A DNA stretch of 64,000 nt from Agrocybe praecox (GCA_964017145.1 OZ024844.1:3720001-3784000), one strand, 5' to 3'; positions 1 through 11,897 are shown, counted from the stretch's first letter. The notes: generated by a model not told the origin, from the sequence alone. Numbers and translations are program-made.

Positions 1-1301
1 TCTCAAACCATAACCTGCATTCCCCTAGCATCCTATCGATCATAATAACTACTAGGAAAATAACTTGACTGTTGCCATTTATTTCCACTCAGAAACCATA
101 ACTTTTGCTATACGATTCATGGGATTTATGTCATTGACTCTCCGGAACGAAATACATAGTGTGACAGTGCTCTGTCGCGCAGATTAGATGACACGATTTG
201 CGGTCGTGAGAAATGGACTCGCTAGATCCAGGCATTCGCTTTAAAAAGCTTTTGAATATGCCTGAATAGTTGAGTCTCATCGAAGTATATCTATATATCA
301 CCCAAAGTTTGAAGGAAGGAATAACAATGCACTCATAAAGACTCGTTGAAGGTGGATGCCGATTATCGGCAACTAATCGGTGCCTGATCAACATCATGCC
401 GATAAAGGTCACATTTTTTCAGAACCCCGAACGCAGTGTTTAGGAAATTGTTTCTGTCGCAAAACCCATATTTTATACATGAGCAATCTAATGAAGCTTG
501 TTCATCTGGATTATGAGGTGCGATAGGCTAATGGCAAGAAGGTTTATCAATTTCCATAATTTAACACCAATATGGGAGGGCTGCTGGACACACAAGGGCG
601 TGAGAAGCCGGATAGCGGCATACATTGGCTTGTGCGCGTTTCTCTTCTGTTTCGGCCTCGGGATTCTGTTCAACTTACGGTTCAAAGGCCTGTTGAAGGT
701 CTCTATTTTGATCATGTTCCGACCATATCTGCTCTCGAAGTTCCATAAATGGGTTTCTGTAACCCGTGTATCACCTTGTTCTGTGTGGCCAGATAATCAA
801 TCACCAAGGTTTGTTCCAGAGCTTGGGATACTTGTCTGACACATAACACCATTCATTTCAATTCGCCATGATGCAAGCACACGGCAAGGAAGGAATGCCC
901 ATAACTGACTGCGGTTAAAAATAATAACATACCGAGGTTCACGAATCTTGCAACGAGGTTTTGATCTTCCATCAAGTGCGACCCACAAAGACACCTTAAA
1001 TGACCCCCACAAGGCAATGAGGCGAATGATTGATTGATTTCATCAAAATAATTATCCCTAAAAGGCTCTCCACTAGTCTAGGTAGCGAACAAAAGGAGGT
1101 CTTGATATCTTTCCTTGCTTCGGTCATTCGGTGCCAGGTGGATGTACAATTATCCTCGTTGCCCACACGCTAGTACAGGGTGAAGGACTCTGAATTTATA
1201 AAAGGATGTTCTTGTGTGATTGCTCTGTCTTTCTTACTATCCACCATCCTGCCCACTTGGTACTCCCCTGAAATACGAGGTTTGTCTCTTCTATCTTAAT
1301 C
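1..1301. other. No gene recognised (left edge)
   Basis: Short open frames occur on both strands, but none shows a recognisable domain, convincing splice-linked neighbours or a paralog elsewhere in the window. I see no RNA gene or clear repeat. The last few hundred bases probably hold the promoter and 5' leader of the forkhead gene that starts at 1302. Confidence 0.5.
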
Positions 1302-2227
1302 ATGCCGCGACAAAGGACAAACATATCTGGTGAGGAATATTGCTGCCAGAGCTAAACTTCCTCTGATCCTTCCTCAAATAATTAGCGCGTCATAATCAAA
1401 CCCAGGAATATCCCTCCGTCTTCGCCTCCGCCTCCTCTAGTGCCTACAGTTCCCCGGTATCAAATTGTCATGCGAGGCTTACGGAGCCAAAGAGTTACGA
1501 TTTTGATGTGTACTGGAACCATTTGAACGAAAGTGAGTGATTTTAACCTCCTTTCATATTGCAGTTCTAACCTTAATAATCTTCAGTAAACGAACGAGTA
1601 ATAAGACAGCTTATTGCAAGATTGAAGCTGGGACCAGTACCACACCACGTTCCATTGACGCTCGATATCCTGGCGAATCGCCTCCCCTCCGCGCACCCCA
1701 ACTATCTTTTATTGGCAGCACTAGCTATCTTTGGTTCCGCAGAGAAGAAGTTGAAGTTAGCGGATATATATCGCGCCATCGATGAGAAATTCCCAAATTT
1801 GATCACAGACCGTCCTGCTTACCAGGTGAGCCGCAGTCGATAAATAGCCTTCATGATTTTGTTTTGACTTATACATGATGTCCAGCGATCTCTACGACAC
1901 AAGCTCTCTTTAGAGCCCATGTTCGTTAACATCAAACCGTCTATTAACGACCTCCATAGCGGAAGAGGCAATTTTTGGATTGTAGATGGGAGCCGAATCC
2001 ATCTATCGAGAAGAACAGTAAAGAAGAAATCTTTCTGTCATAACTCACCAACATACCCAATGGAACATTCACAAGACATTCACAGCGTGCATCATCATCA
2101 ATTCATAATTCCATCTTTCCAAGATCCATTACATTTCCGTGACCAACCTTACGAGCTCATGAGTTTTCATGCGGGGTTTAGTGGCAGTTTTTCCGGTTTA
2201 CAACCCTCATTGTACACAGAAGACTAG
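1302..2227 (+). CDS. Divergent forkhead (winged-helix) transcription factor, copy 1
   Basis: Predicted nuclear DNA-binding protein. The start MPRQRTNIS at 1302 is joined by an intron (donor after 1329) to a Ser/Ala-rich exon. A short intron near 1531-1566 follows, then the first part of the forkhead domain: PNYLLLAALAIFGSAEKKLK, then LADIYRAIDEKFPNL. An intron (about 1827-1885) leads to the recognition helix RSLRHKLSLE and wing residues ending GRGNFWIVD, a clear match to the forkhead pattern ending in GKGxxW. A basic RRTVKKK stretch and a His/Ser-rich tail follow; the stop is at 2225-2227. The protein is small, roughly 235 residues. In canonical forkheads the recognition helix reads NSIRHNLSLN; here two Asn positions are Arg and Lys. 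The paralog at 22959-24049 shares the same exon plan and helix, which supports the start and splicing. The DNA target is unknown. Confidence 0.75.
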
Positions 2228-3414
2228 TGGTCTAGCGCAGAATCCGATATGGGATAGACATAAGGGAGTGATTTACGACAACCTTACTTCCAGACCGTTT
2301 CCTACGTCGCGCTCTAACTACGAAAAAATTTATGCTTGCTTTTGATTTCTGAGTCGCGCAAGTTTCCGATGTGTCACACTGGGTGTACAAAATTGTGATC
2401 TATTCATTCATGTACTAAGTTCCAATATATGTAATTATATATTTTATTTTCAGCGCATCGCGTTCTGCGATGAAGAAAGATGTCAAGGGTCAAAACGTTT
2501 CAACGGATGTGCCGGCATCCGGCATCGTTTCAGGCCGAAAATTAGCAATTGGTAATATTATATACAATTTTTCAATTATATACCCGGTAAACCTGGAAAG
2601 TGTATGTTTGGATACCCTGGCCCCAATGATCTTAATTGTGTCATACATGATGTTTAAGACTAGTTATAATTATCTTTTGTAGAAAAATATAAAATGTATC
2701 TGACGTACATTATGAGTGAAATCTGAATAATATAGCTACTTTTAAACCTGGCTTTCCAGTATCATGCCGACGACAAAGTGACTGTCACTTGTGGTCACGC
2801 GAGCAAACTGACAGCGTAATTCACGTCCATTAACGTTTTAACATTCACTCGTCCGGTGAAGTTCTTGGATGAACAAATAATCCTCGTTCATGAAAAAATA
2901 CGTCACATCTTTGCGTATTCATCTAATCAATGATGATCCACCCGGGTGCCTGCGCTGAAAAGGTGCAGTTGCGCGACTGCGCACTGTGAAAGAAAGAAGT
3001 CGAAGAAGGGACCGACAAACACATTGTCAAGACCATTTTGGTTTAATAACCACCAATGCTTGTACAGAAAGGACAAATTTTGCTAGGAGAGAAACATGGG
3101 ACCATGTCAGATGGACATGGCGTGTAGATCGTTCCCTTCTTTCTGAAGAATGCGTATGGACCATGGCAATTATACCTTTTTCCCTCCTACTTCCTATCCC
3201 GCCCCGCTACTTTCCCAGCCAATTTTATAGAAACATTTATTTTAGTAATCTCTTAACACTGATACTTTAAATAACCTAACACTCCGATTCCGATTTATTC
3301 TCTAATTTTACATAGGTTTTTGAAAAATTTGTTCATCTGACTAACCCTATACTTAGAGCGGTTGATTGGGCTTAAAAGGCTGTCTACGTCTTCTCCAATT
3401 CTCGATGTAAACTT
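2228..3414. other. No gene recognised between forkhead 1 and esterase 1
   Basis: About 1.2 kb of AT-rich sequence with only short unrelated open frames (for example 2470-2682 and 2986-3270, plus strand) that lack domain features. It presumably contains the forkhead terminator and the promoter of the esterase starting at 3415. Confidence 0.5.
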
Positions 3415-5841
3415 ATGCATCGTCAGAACCAGATGGTTCTTTACCTTCTACGCATCCTTACGTTGGTTTCGCTGGCCTATGCATCTCCTCAAATTCAACT
3501 TGGTGGCACGACGCTGACAGGAAGAGATCTAACTGGGCTTAAATTGGACTTTTTTGGCGGTACGTAGTGTGGTTTGTGTTGATTATGTTATGGGGCTGAG
3601 GCTTGAGAATCAGGTATTCCGTATGCAGAGCCTCCCCTCGGAGATTTACGTCTACGCCCACCTGTCTTGAAAACTGGGTTAGATGCGGAAAGATTCGATG
3701 CCAGTAATTTTGGGAAAGGATGCCTACAACCTGTAAGTAACTTCGAAGAATGTGTAGTTCAGTCTCATACTCTCCGTAGGGCACATCTCCTACTGAATTT
3801 TCCGAGGACTGCCTAACGGTCAACGTTTTTCGACCTTCAAATTTGAAGTCGAATGCAAAACTGCCAGTAGTATGTACCGCGGTCTGATCCCTGTGTTTCA
3901 TACCGCTTGCTCACATAATCATCACCAGCTTTTTTGGACGTAAGTCTTCTTGTTAATACGATATTGAACATGCCCACATATCTCGCCTACTAGATATGGT
4001 GGCGGTTTTCAATCTGGAGAGTCGTCTCTTTACAACGGTTCTCTAATCGTTGCACAGAGCGTCGCTCGTGTGAGGTTCTACACCTGTTTGATGACTTATA
4101 GGACTCAATAGCCCTTTTGTTTTACTCCAGGGAACTCCACTTATCTATGTGAATTATAACTATCGTCTTGGGCCACTAGGATTCCCACAGGGGAGCGAAG
4201 GTATGATGCCATGATTTGGTGATCCCACGAGCAATTCGTTTGACTATATAACATTAATATGTAGCTGCGCAACGCGGAGAGCTCAACCTGGCTCTCAGGG
4301 ATCAGCTAGCCGCTCTGGAGTGGGTTCAGGCTAATATCGAGATATTTGGTGGTGATAAAACAAAGGTTGATAATATGGTCAGAAGGTCTCCCGTGATTCT
4401 GACACCATCGTTCGTCCATGCAGGTAACAGTGTTCGGGGAAAGTGCTGGGTCGATTATGACAGCCGTGCTCTTCATGAACTCACCTTTGGAAAAATTGGC
4501 TCGAGCAGCGGTTGGTATTCGTCTCGTAAATGCTGCAGTGCACCGGGCTGATTTTTGTCAGATATTCGAATCTGGGTCTCCTGCCACTGCATCCGAGTTT
4601 AACTCCTCGCGTCGGCAGATTGACTGGGAGAATTTTGTCTCAGCTGTCCCATCGTGTGCGGCGCTCGCAAAATCAGACAATACGTTCGACTGCTTGAGAC
4701 AAAAGGCAAATAGCACGGAGTTGTTTAATGGTGTTAATACTGCCATTTCGAAAGCACCAGAAGAGTTTGCTTTCGATCCGACAGTCGATGGACCGGGAGG
4801 CCTGTTACCCGAGCTCCCTTCGAATATTTTATCAAGAGGCACCTTCGCCAAACTTCCCTTTATAGCTGGAACGAACCTGGATGAAGGTCCGTACAAATGT
4901 TCTTTATCGTTTCGTTCGTCGTGCATAATACTTACTTTATTTTTTCATCGTAACACAGGAACTATTTTCATCCCTCAAACTACACTCTCGGAAGCCGATA
5001 TTCGTGCTGCGTTAATTTTCAATTTGACACCACCACTCGTCCCAGAAGATGTCCTTCAATCCACGGTAGATAGGGTACTTGAGCTTTATCCTGATGACCC
5101 TGCTGTGGGTTCTCCTTTCAACACAGGAAACGAAACATTCGGGATGCCCGGATTTAAACGTGCAGCAGCTATATGTCAGTCCTGCTACGTTGCGCTAATA
5201 CTCTTTAGTGTGACTGACATGGAAATATCCGTAGTTGGTGATCATGCGTTCCACTCACAACGACGAACTTGGACCCAAGCTGCAGCACGGTTTGGTGTGA
5301 AGGTCTTCGGATATCATTTCACTCAGCCTCAGCCAACTAACCCTCCTTTCTTCGGAGGTACAGTAAATTAATTTATGTGATAAAACGAAACCCATTCTAA
5401 TTCGTGTTAACGAGCAGTGAGCCACGCATCGGAAATCGATTTCGTCTACGGAGTGCCCCCTGATACATCTGCTCCTGCTATTCACCTAAGCAGGATAATG
5501 ATCGATTACTGGGTCTCGTTCGCTACGAGTCTTGACCCCAATGACGGTCGTGGTACTCCACGTAAGTACACTAACTCGCTGCCACACTTCCACATTTACT
5601 TATTCTTGTGGTAGGTCCGTTATGGCCTCAGTACACGACTAACAATCTGGTGAATCTTATAAAAAATGCATCGTAAATGAGTTCTGACGTACTCGCGTAG
5701 GTCTTGCTGCAGCTCAACGGTCTGAACACCACCGTCATTCCAGATACCTACCGCAAAGAGCAGATCGATTTCATCAATTCAGACCCGCTCGTCTGGCATC
5801 ACCGTCGGTCGCTAGGGCTTACGAAAAGGAATATAAATTGA
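3415..5841 (+). CDS. Secreted type-B carboxylesterase/lipase (COesterase family), copy 1
   Basis: Predicted extracellular alpha/beta-hydrolase that cleaves carboxylic esters. The start MHRQNQMVLYLLRILTLVSL at 3415 gives a signal peptide ending near YASPQ. Spliced exons then show the family landmarks in order: IPYAEPPLGDLRLRPP, SEDCLTVNVFRP, the oxyanion-loop YGGGFQSG, NYRLGPLGF, the nucleophile elbow VTVFGESAGS near 4430, the acid-loop AGTNLDEG near 4880, and the probable catalytic His in VSHASEIDFVYG near 5420. The C-terminal exon ends TKRNIN with the stop at 5839-5841. Introns of 45-70 bp include one that begins inside a stop-containing stretch (about 5652-5700); once it is removed the frame is open. 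All three catalytic elements are present, so the gene looks functional. The substrate cannot be told from sequence. A related esterase lies at 32200-34559. Confidence 0.85.
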
Positions 5842-6160
5842 TCTGGATATTCCTTTAAGGTGTTCAAAGAATTAGGATGACAAAATGGTACGAACTAGGA
5901 AAGTGACCGGACCCACATTCGTCTTGCCCCGCTCGTCTCGAATCTTTAATGGCCCCATATTTCCCTTAAGAAACCTTCCAGAAAGGTTACCAAAAAACTA
6001 TATTTGTTAGTCCGTGCTATCCCACAAGAATATGATCGCAATAACATATATGAGTTTACTGCCAGTTGTTCGAAAAAACATATTATGGAAGTATCTAGAA
6101 AATTTGCGCTTCTCTCATCAGCTTGTAAGATCAATAAAAAAGACCGTCACAAAACGTAAG
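5842..6160. other. No gene recognised downstream of esterase 1
   Basis: About 320 bases between the esterase stop and the phosphotransferase-like remnant. I see only short unrelated frames here. Confidence 0.4.
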
Positions 6161-6433
6161 TCATGCATTCGTTTTCAGCCCATTTAAAAATTTCAGAAGT
6201 TGGGGCCTATCAACTTCATCACCTATGGCAACGGAAGGCCCCGGGCGCAGGTAAAAAGGACTGTCAAAATTCTTCGGGAAAAATCCTGCATACTCCCAGT
6301 CAAGGATGGCACTGATCTTGAGGGTTTCTTCGTCGACAATAATATTGTGTTGGGAAAGGTCATTGTGACAGAAAACATATTCTTGAGTAGGTGCAAAAGC
6401 ATCCATATGTCGTCGACTACTCCGAGGAGTGCA
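6161..6433 (-). pseudogene. Aminoglycoside-phosphotransferase-like (APH fold) C-lobe remnant
   Basis: The frame carries the Brenner-type catalytic loop FCHNDLSQHNIIVDEETLK (His-x-Asp with the downstream Asn) and the metal-binding segment ISAILDWEYAGFFP, both hallmarks of the APH/choline-kinase-like fold that is abundant in basidiomycetes. Reading upstream on the minus strand, an in-frame stop lies at 6434-6436. The ATP-binding N-lobe is missing, and the decayed P450 begins within about 100 bases. Intact family members are several times longer, so this is most simply a truncated gene copy. A missed upstream intron could extend it somewhat, but no N-lobe coding was seen. Confidence 0.6.
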
Positions 6434-7071
6434 TCAACTTGTCAGGCTCGTGAGTTATTTAAACTGATTAATATAGACGGCACACTACTTCACGTATATA
6501 TCTACAGGGTATATAAAAGAGAGCTTACATCCATTTGACAGCCTCAAGTTCCGCCTTCGCAAATTTTTGTTCCATCACAGAAAATCCAGAAGAATACTTT
6601 CTAGGGACTAGCAAAAACGTATAGGGTCTCGGGGAGAGCGCGAAAGATTCCTCTATATCGTTGACGTCGGGAGTTTTAAGGAATCCATGTTCATCTTTAG
6701 GAGGAACGACGTTAAACGACGTTAAACGCCCATAATATCCTATTGGCATGGAAAGTGAAGGGTGACATTGGTCAATACGAGTCGTAAATACACTGCTCAT
6801 CGCGATTAAAACTTTGAAGGATACCTTGATACGAAGATGAGCAGGGAGCTAAGGGCCACATGTCTCCCTGGGAAAACACGACGTCCAAAGCCAAAGAAAA
6901 AGGTGGTGCTGGGTGCGTTGGGATCTGGCTTGTCGACGTCGAGATAAACTTCTGGCGCATTGCGAATAGAGCACAATTACATCAGGTTCGATCTTAACCA
7001 GTAAGCGATAATCCTTACTCAATGTTCCCTATCAAAGTCGTTCCAGATAGAAAATATCTTCCATCTTCGTT

Positions 7072-7252
7072 GGAGCAGTCCAGTCTGCAGCTGGATGTAG
7101 TATCTGGGCTCGGATATGCGTCGAGCAGCCTCGCAAGGTGGCAGTAGCAGTCAAGGAACGATGTATTCGGCTATGGACGCGTCGCGCTGTCGGGAAACCT
7201 ATTTATCTAATCTAATCGGACCAGACCAGGTTGCACTGCCACATCGCACTGG
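7072..7252. mobile_element. Short non-autonomous element (SINE-like), copy 1, inserted in the P450 pseudogene
   Basis: 181 bp flanked by a 5-bp duplication TCGTT (7067-7071 and 7253-7257). Removing the insert plus one duplicate rejoins the P450 frame as HASTA-NEDGRYF, matching the HAS(I/T)A-EDGRYIP pattern of the intact neighbours, so both edges are well fixed. The element codes for nothing. A diverged second copy lies at about 48792-48980 in the same orientation. It has no terminal inverted repeats. On the minus strand, copy 2 carries GTGGTAGCGCAATCTG near one end, which resembles a tRNA A-box, so a tRNA-derived SINE is possible but unproven. Confidence 0.7.
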
Positions 7253-7507
7253 TCGTTTGCAGTCGAAGCATGAGGAACCTCAAGAGGAAAAACCGGCCGC
7301 ATTTCTGCTTGAACCTTCTTCATAATATCAGGGTACATAAAACGTGAGACTGAGGGAAATATATGGATAAACCGACCAAAATTGAAGAAGTCAAATGTCT
7401 AAACGACGAAATCGTTAGCGTTTGCCTGTAAGTGAAGCCAAAATTACGTCCCGCTCCCAATCCAGCACCGAAGGGTGACGCCACCCCACAAGCAAGCTCC
7501 AAGTTAT

Positions 7508-7954
7508 TGTAAGGTACGCACCTTGCCTACGCCCGAAACCGACACAAACACGCCATCTCGACGCGCAGCCAACATTTCGGACCGAAGCCATTCCCCTTTT
7601 AATTTAACTTCCTTTCTGCCAGCGAAGGCACCCTTAAGGGTTCTCCGTCGCTTCTTTAATTTCTCTTAGAAAACTTCTTTTTCGCCTAGATAAACCCCTC
7701 CTATTTTGATTTGATTCCAAATCTTTCCCCCTGAGTATCGTTACAAGTAGAAATACATATATATACGTAGTCCTACTTGTATGTACTCCCCAGCAGAAGA
7801 ATGTACCTGTCTCACACTCATTATTGATCTATGCAACGTTCCACACCTACCCTTTCCGTTCCCTACCCACATCACCTAGAGGTTTAGAACCCCGAGACGA
7901 TTTCGTCTCGTCTCACCCCTACCTTTCGAACTCACAACGATTACCATCGTTTCA
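7508..7954. mobile_element. Solo long terminal repeat (LTR) inserted in the P450 pseudogene
   Basis: 447 bp that begins TG (TGTAAGGTACGC) and ends CA (ATCGTTTCA), bounded on both sides by TTAT (7504-7507 and 7955-7958). It has no coding capacity, and a TATA-like run lies near 7758-7768. Removing the element and one TTAT restores the P450 reading EFGFDNLELACGVA, equivalent to EFGLND(L/I)E in the intact copies, which fixes the borders. TG...CA ends with a short target duplication are diagnostic of LTR retrotransposons; no internal region or second LTR is present here, so this is a solo LTR. The superfamily (Copia or Gypsy) cannot be assigned. Confidence 0.75.
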
Positions 7955-9371
7955 TTATCAAAACCAAATTCGTCCCCTCCATCGCTAGCTTCGAGACTGA
8001 AGGCATGACTCTAGTACCTTCTCTTTGACGCTGTTCCACCGTGCCGACATGCATACGTCTTTGTCGATTTCTCGCTGCCGTATATTTCTCAAGAAAGCTA
8101 GATAAAAAGAGTGGATAGAAGACGAACTGGAAGCTTCAACAAGATCGGCCGCTAGAATAGACTAAAAAGTCAGGTATTACTCTTTCTATGGGAAGTGACG
8201 ATGCTCACAGACTCTACTAAGTACCCAGGAGCGCTGTGAAAAGGGGGATATGGGTATGGTGTCCTATGTTCAGTGGGTTAGCCATTATCTATACATAAAT
8301 CGCGCAACAGTTCATCGTGAGCTGCTCACTGACGAAGGTGGAATCTATATTTGACGGGATCTGCCTCGGCCAGAAGGTCGCGAGGTAGGATATCCAATTC
8401 GAACGTTTGAGCAACCCTGTATGTGTTTGACAACTCTAACCCTAACCCAGCCTGTATAAGCTTTATTTCAAGTCGAATCAACATGCGAAATGGAGCTCTG
8501 AATGGAACGCAATATGCACTAATTTTTCTCTGGTTTCTCCATCTTTTTCCATTCGGCATTATGGCTCCTCGAAGGTTCCTTAATAATAGGGCCACGCTAG
8601 AATCAGTATATATATTCAATCAGCAATGCCCATTGTTTAGTGTCAATATTGCGATGGGTGAAAAAAACTTACACGAGAATGTTGTACTAGGGTGTATACC
8701 ACCTCTTTTCTCGAAAACTCAGTAGCAACTTTAAGACCTCCCAGTACTGAGAATTCACATTAGAATTCACATTATGAGTCACTCTTCATAGCATAATTAC
8801 TTTGATATACTTACGAACAACCAATTTTCGACCACGGTAAACAGAAACGACTGGACCTGTTACTAAGAACGCGACCCATTGTTAAGCATCAGCGGGCTCC
8901 GCATTCCATTGTTACATTGACTCACGACAAACGTACCGTATCGCTTATGGAGAGCGACCATAGCTTTCCATGGAGCTGAATTTTCAGATAACATCCCAAT
9001 AATGAGAGATCTGATGTTGCGAATAGGGCGAAAACACGAAGGATCGTGACGAGCACATCGTCAGATCTATATGGAAGGAGCGAAGCTCATACTATATTAT
9101 CTGGAACTTCTCTCCTTGTTACTTGCGTTTTACCCAGGCTGAGCAGGTGAAAAGAAAACTTGGGACAGCAGACTCGAATCTTCTGTTCGATGTCATGGTA
9201 TTTGATTGAAGAAATCTCAGTAGCAATGGCTGATCCTTACGGAAAGGATTCATCCACTGGCCAGAATTAGTCATTTTACCCACGACAATGATCGAGATAG
9301 ATAAAGGGGTCATAATATTCAAGCGACGAGTTAGAATTACATATCACTGTTATTCTCTTTATTCTCCAAGT

Positions 9372-11897
9372 TTACATCCATTTCAACGCCTCTTCTTCTG
9401 CCCTTTTGCGCTCCGCGTGTACGAGAGAATTTATTTCGGAGTCTTTCCTTGGTTCCAATAGGAAAGTGAACGGTCCTGGAGAAAGGGCAAAGTTTCCTTG
9501 CACATCGTCAACGTCCGGGATTATTGGTTTGCCGCCTTCGTCTCGAGGAGGAACAATATTAAACGCCCACACAATTCTTTGATGATGGTTCATCAGTATA
9601 ACAATCAGGAAGAGCAATTGTTAGTGGCGTGCCCACCTTGATGCTACGATGAGCACAGAGTTGAGTGCAACGTGTCTTCCGGGACAGATGCGACGACCGA
9701 ACCCAAACACGAAGGTGCTATTAGGAGCGCTTGGATCAGATTTGTCCACGTTGAGGAATCGCTCAGGCCTAAACTCTTCCGGACACGGAAACATCTGCAA
9801 GAAATATTTAGAATAGGCCTGGATTGTCACTTTTCGCATAAAGGGTAACGAACTAACATCTTCGTCCTGACTCATTCCACTACGGACGGATCCTTTTAGT
9901 TTACGTGTAATCCATTACAATACGGACTTACTATATATTTGGTATCATGGTTGTACCTTTAGGTATATACCTGCCGTCTTCATATTCATCTTCTGCTATT
10001 GAAGCATGGGCAAGTCCAAGAGGAATTATTGGTCTCCATCTGCGAGTAAATTAGCCTGCTATTCTTCCAGACATATTATCCCCGGGGTTACCTCATCGTC
10101 TCCGAAATTACAGCCCGTAAATATGGAAGCGATTCCATGTCCCCCAAGTTTGGAAGGCGATCGTGGCCTACGACACCATCGATCTCAGATTGGACCTTTC
10201 GCATGACGTCAGGAAAGTTGAGCATCGCAACTGAATGTACACCACAGGTCAATTCATAGATCGGCATCTGAGCGCTGAGGACTTACCAAAGAAGAAATCC
10301 AGCGTTGCTAGAGTCTGAAGCCAATTTCAGCTAATTGACATAACGAGCATTATTCTTGCTTACTGTGGCGACACCCGCACCAAACGGCGCAGCCACACCA
10401 TACGCGAGCTCCAAGTCATTGAGGCCAAAGTCCTCTTGCTTTTCAAGTGCTCGCTTGGATATAGATGGCATGGCGGTACCGGATTCGACCTTTTCTTTGA
10501 CTTCGTTCCAGATATCCATGTATGTCTCCTTGTCGATCTCACGTTGGACATAAGCTTCGCGAGCAAACCATTGCAAAAATCGCTGCTCTCGAGTGTGAGC
10601 TAAAAATAACCTGTCTGCAGGGAATAACGCACAGGAAGCCTGAGAAGTATTGGCCACTTCGGGATGCCAAAGCAAAAGAACCAAGAGTAAGAGAGTGTGA
10701 GCGTTCAGAGCCATGTTTTCCTTACCGATTCGACTAGATAGCCTGGCGCGCTGCAGTGGAATAAATTTCTTTCACAATTCACTTTACCGAATAGTAACTT
10801 ACCTCAACCTATTAGGCCAGGTGGTGTGGGTCGTTTGTTCCAAACCATAATATATGTAAATTTACTTACCGGGTAAAACCTGTCCGTAGCTTTCATAAAT
10901 TAAGCCAGATGAGGAAGAGGCAAGAGCACTTACAGTCTGTGACGGCCTGATTCTTAATGACCAGTGGGTCATCAAGATATTTGATCCTCCTTCCATATCC
11001 GACACAAAACACAACGGAAATGGCAAACCTGATTCATGTATGTAACTGTAAATAATGGCCAGGTTTGTACAAACTCGCTATACTCATACATACCGTCGAA
11101 GATGTGCTGGATATCTCTTTGGATTTCCTTCATTCAGTAAGTCATCAAGCAGGATGCTGGACTCGAATTGTTGGACGGCCTTGTATTTATTGGAAGACTC
11201 AATTCCTAGCCCAGCTTGCATTAGCTGTAGGAAGGATGATCAGAGACATCGATAAAATAGGAAACAGTGAAGAAAGTAGGATGTCGTACAGTTCTCCAAT
11301 TTCTCCATCTCTTCCCATACGGCATAACGACTCCTCTTAGGTTTCTGGATAATATTTCTCCCCTGGGAAAGTCAATGGAGACAGAACATACAGAACGGTG
11401 CATGAGGAGCTTACACCAGAATGCTCCTTGGCCTGCTAGAGTATATTCCTCCTTTCTTTTCCAAGAACTCGGTGGCAGCCTTGAACGTTCCCAGGACTTG
11501 ATATCATTATTATTACGAAGTGCAATAGCTGAAACACTGGCACCGCTCTTACCAACGACTGACTTCCTTCCATGAGACAGCGATATGACGGGACCTACGA
11601 AATTTATTTTCAAGTCAGTTTAACTCAAGAATCAGCGTCCAAAATTGACATACCGTATCGCTTACTCAGTAGCGCGAGGGACTCCCAGGGAGATAAAGAG
11701 GAGGGTTTCAGAGATAGAAGTATCGACAAAAGTCGTGGTGGTCCTGGCGGAAGTCGCCTCGACTGAAAGATAGTTTCCAGAGCCCTAGAGCAGATCAATA
11801 AAATCGTAAAAATGGCGAAAGCCTGTACGAAGAATGTGGCAGATTTCTCATGCGAGCCAAAATGACCGATGTCAACAAGCCCGTCCAACCAAGACAT
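9372..11897 (-). CDS. Cytochrome P450 monooxygenase, array copy A
   Basis: Predicted ER-anchored heme monooxygenase; the substrate is unknown. The N-terminus at 11897 starts MSWLDGLVDIGHFG, followed by a hydrophobic anchor and the Pro-rich hinge RLPPGPPRLLS. Spliced exons then read GPVISLSHGRKSVV, LGTFKAATEFLEKKGGIYSS, NLRGVVMPYGKRWRNWR, LMQAGLGIESSNKYKAV, FAISVVFCVGYGRR, the I-helix region AYGVAAPFGAGVATTLATL, the K-helix ISETMR (ExxR), PERFLNVDKSD, the heme loop FGFGRRICPGRH with the cysteine ligand, and a C-terminal exon ending AEEEALKWM (stop 9372-9374). Very small exons occur around 10740-10920. Every expected block can be joined in frame, so the gene looks intact at roughly 510-530 residues, normal for the superfamily. 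It lies downstream of copies B and C, in the same direction. Confidence 0.85.

Larger units (their letters stand above)
6525..9035 (-). pseudogene. Decayed cytochrome P450, first member of the array, with two transposon insertions
   Basis: P450 pieces appear in order on the minus strand. They are RSLIIGMLSENSAPWKAMV and HKRYG (near 8950-9030), GPVVSVYRGRKLVV (8840-8880), a frameshifted LGGLKVATEF exon (8680-8760), NLRGAIMPNGKRWRNQR and IQAGLGLELSNTYR (8330-8600), APGYLVES and PILLKLP, RQREIDKDVC and MPSVSKLAM (about 7970-8100), LELACGVASPFGAG (7460-7500), PDIMKKVQAEM (about 7300), EDGRYFLSGTTLIGNI (about 7040), then the heme-region exon and the C-terminus. Lesions: the N-terminal membrane anchor is not recognisable; the exon for FAISVVFCVGYGRR is absent; single-base frameshifts occur; the ExxR stretch is deleted; a 10-bp duplication lies near 6706-6731; and the heme motif reads FGFGRRVFPG, with Phe (codon 6872-6874) replacing the cysteine ligand. 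Transposons sit at 7072-7252 and 7508-7954. Confidence 0.85.

Noticed and set aside
5652..5700. Apparent in-frame stop near the esterase 1 C-terminus
   Set aside because: The stop lies in a GTGAAT...CGTAG intron; the spliced frame continues to the stop at 5839.
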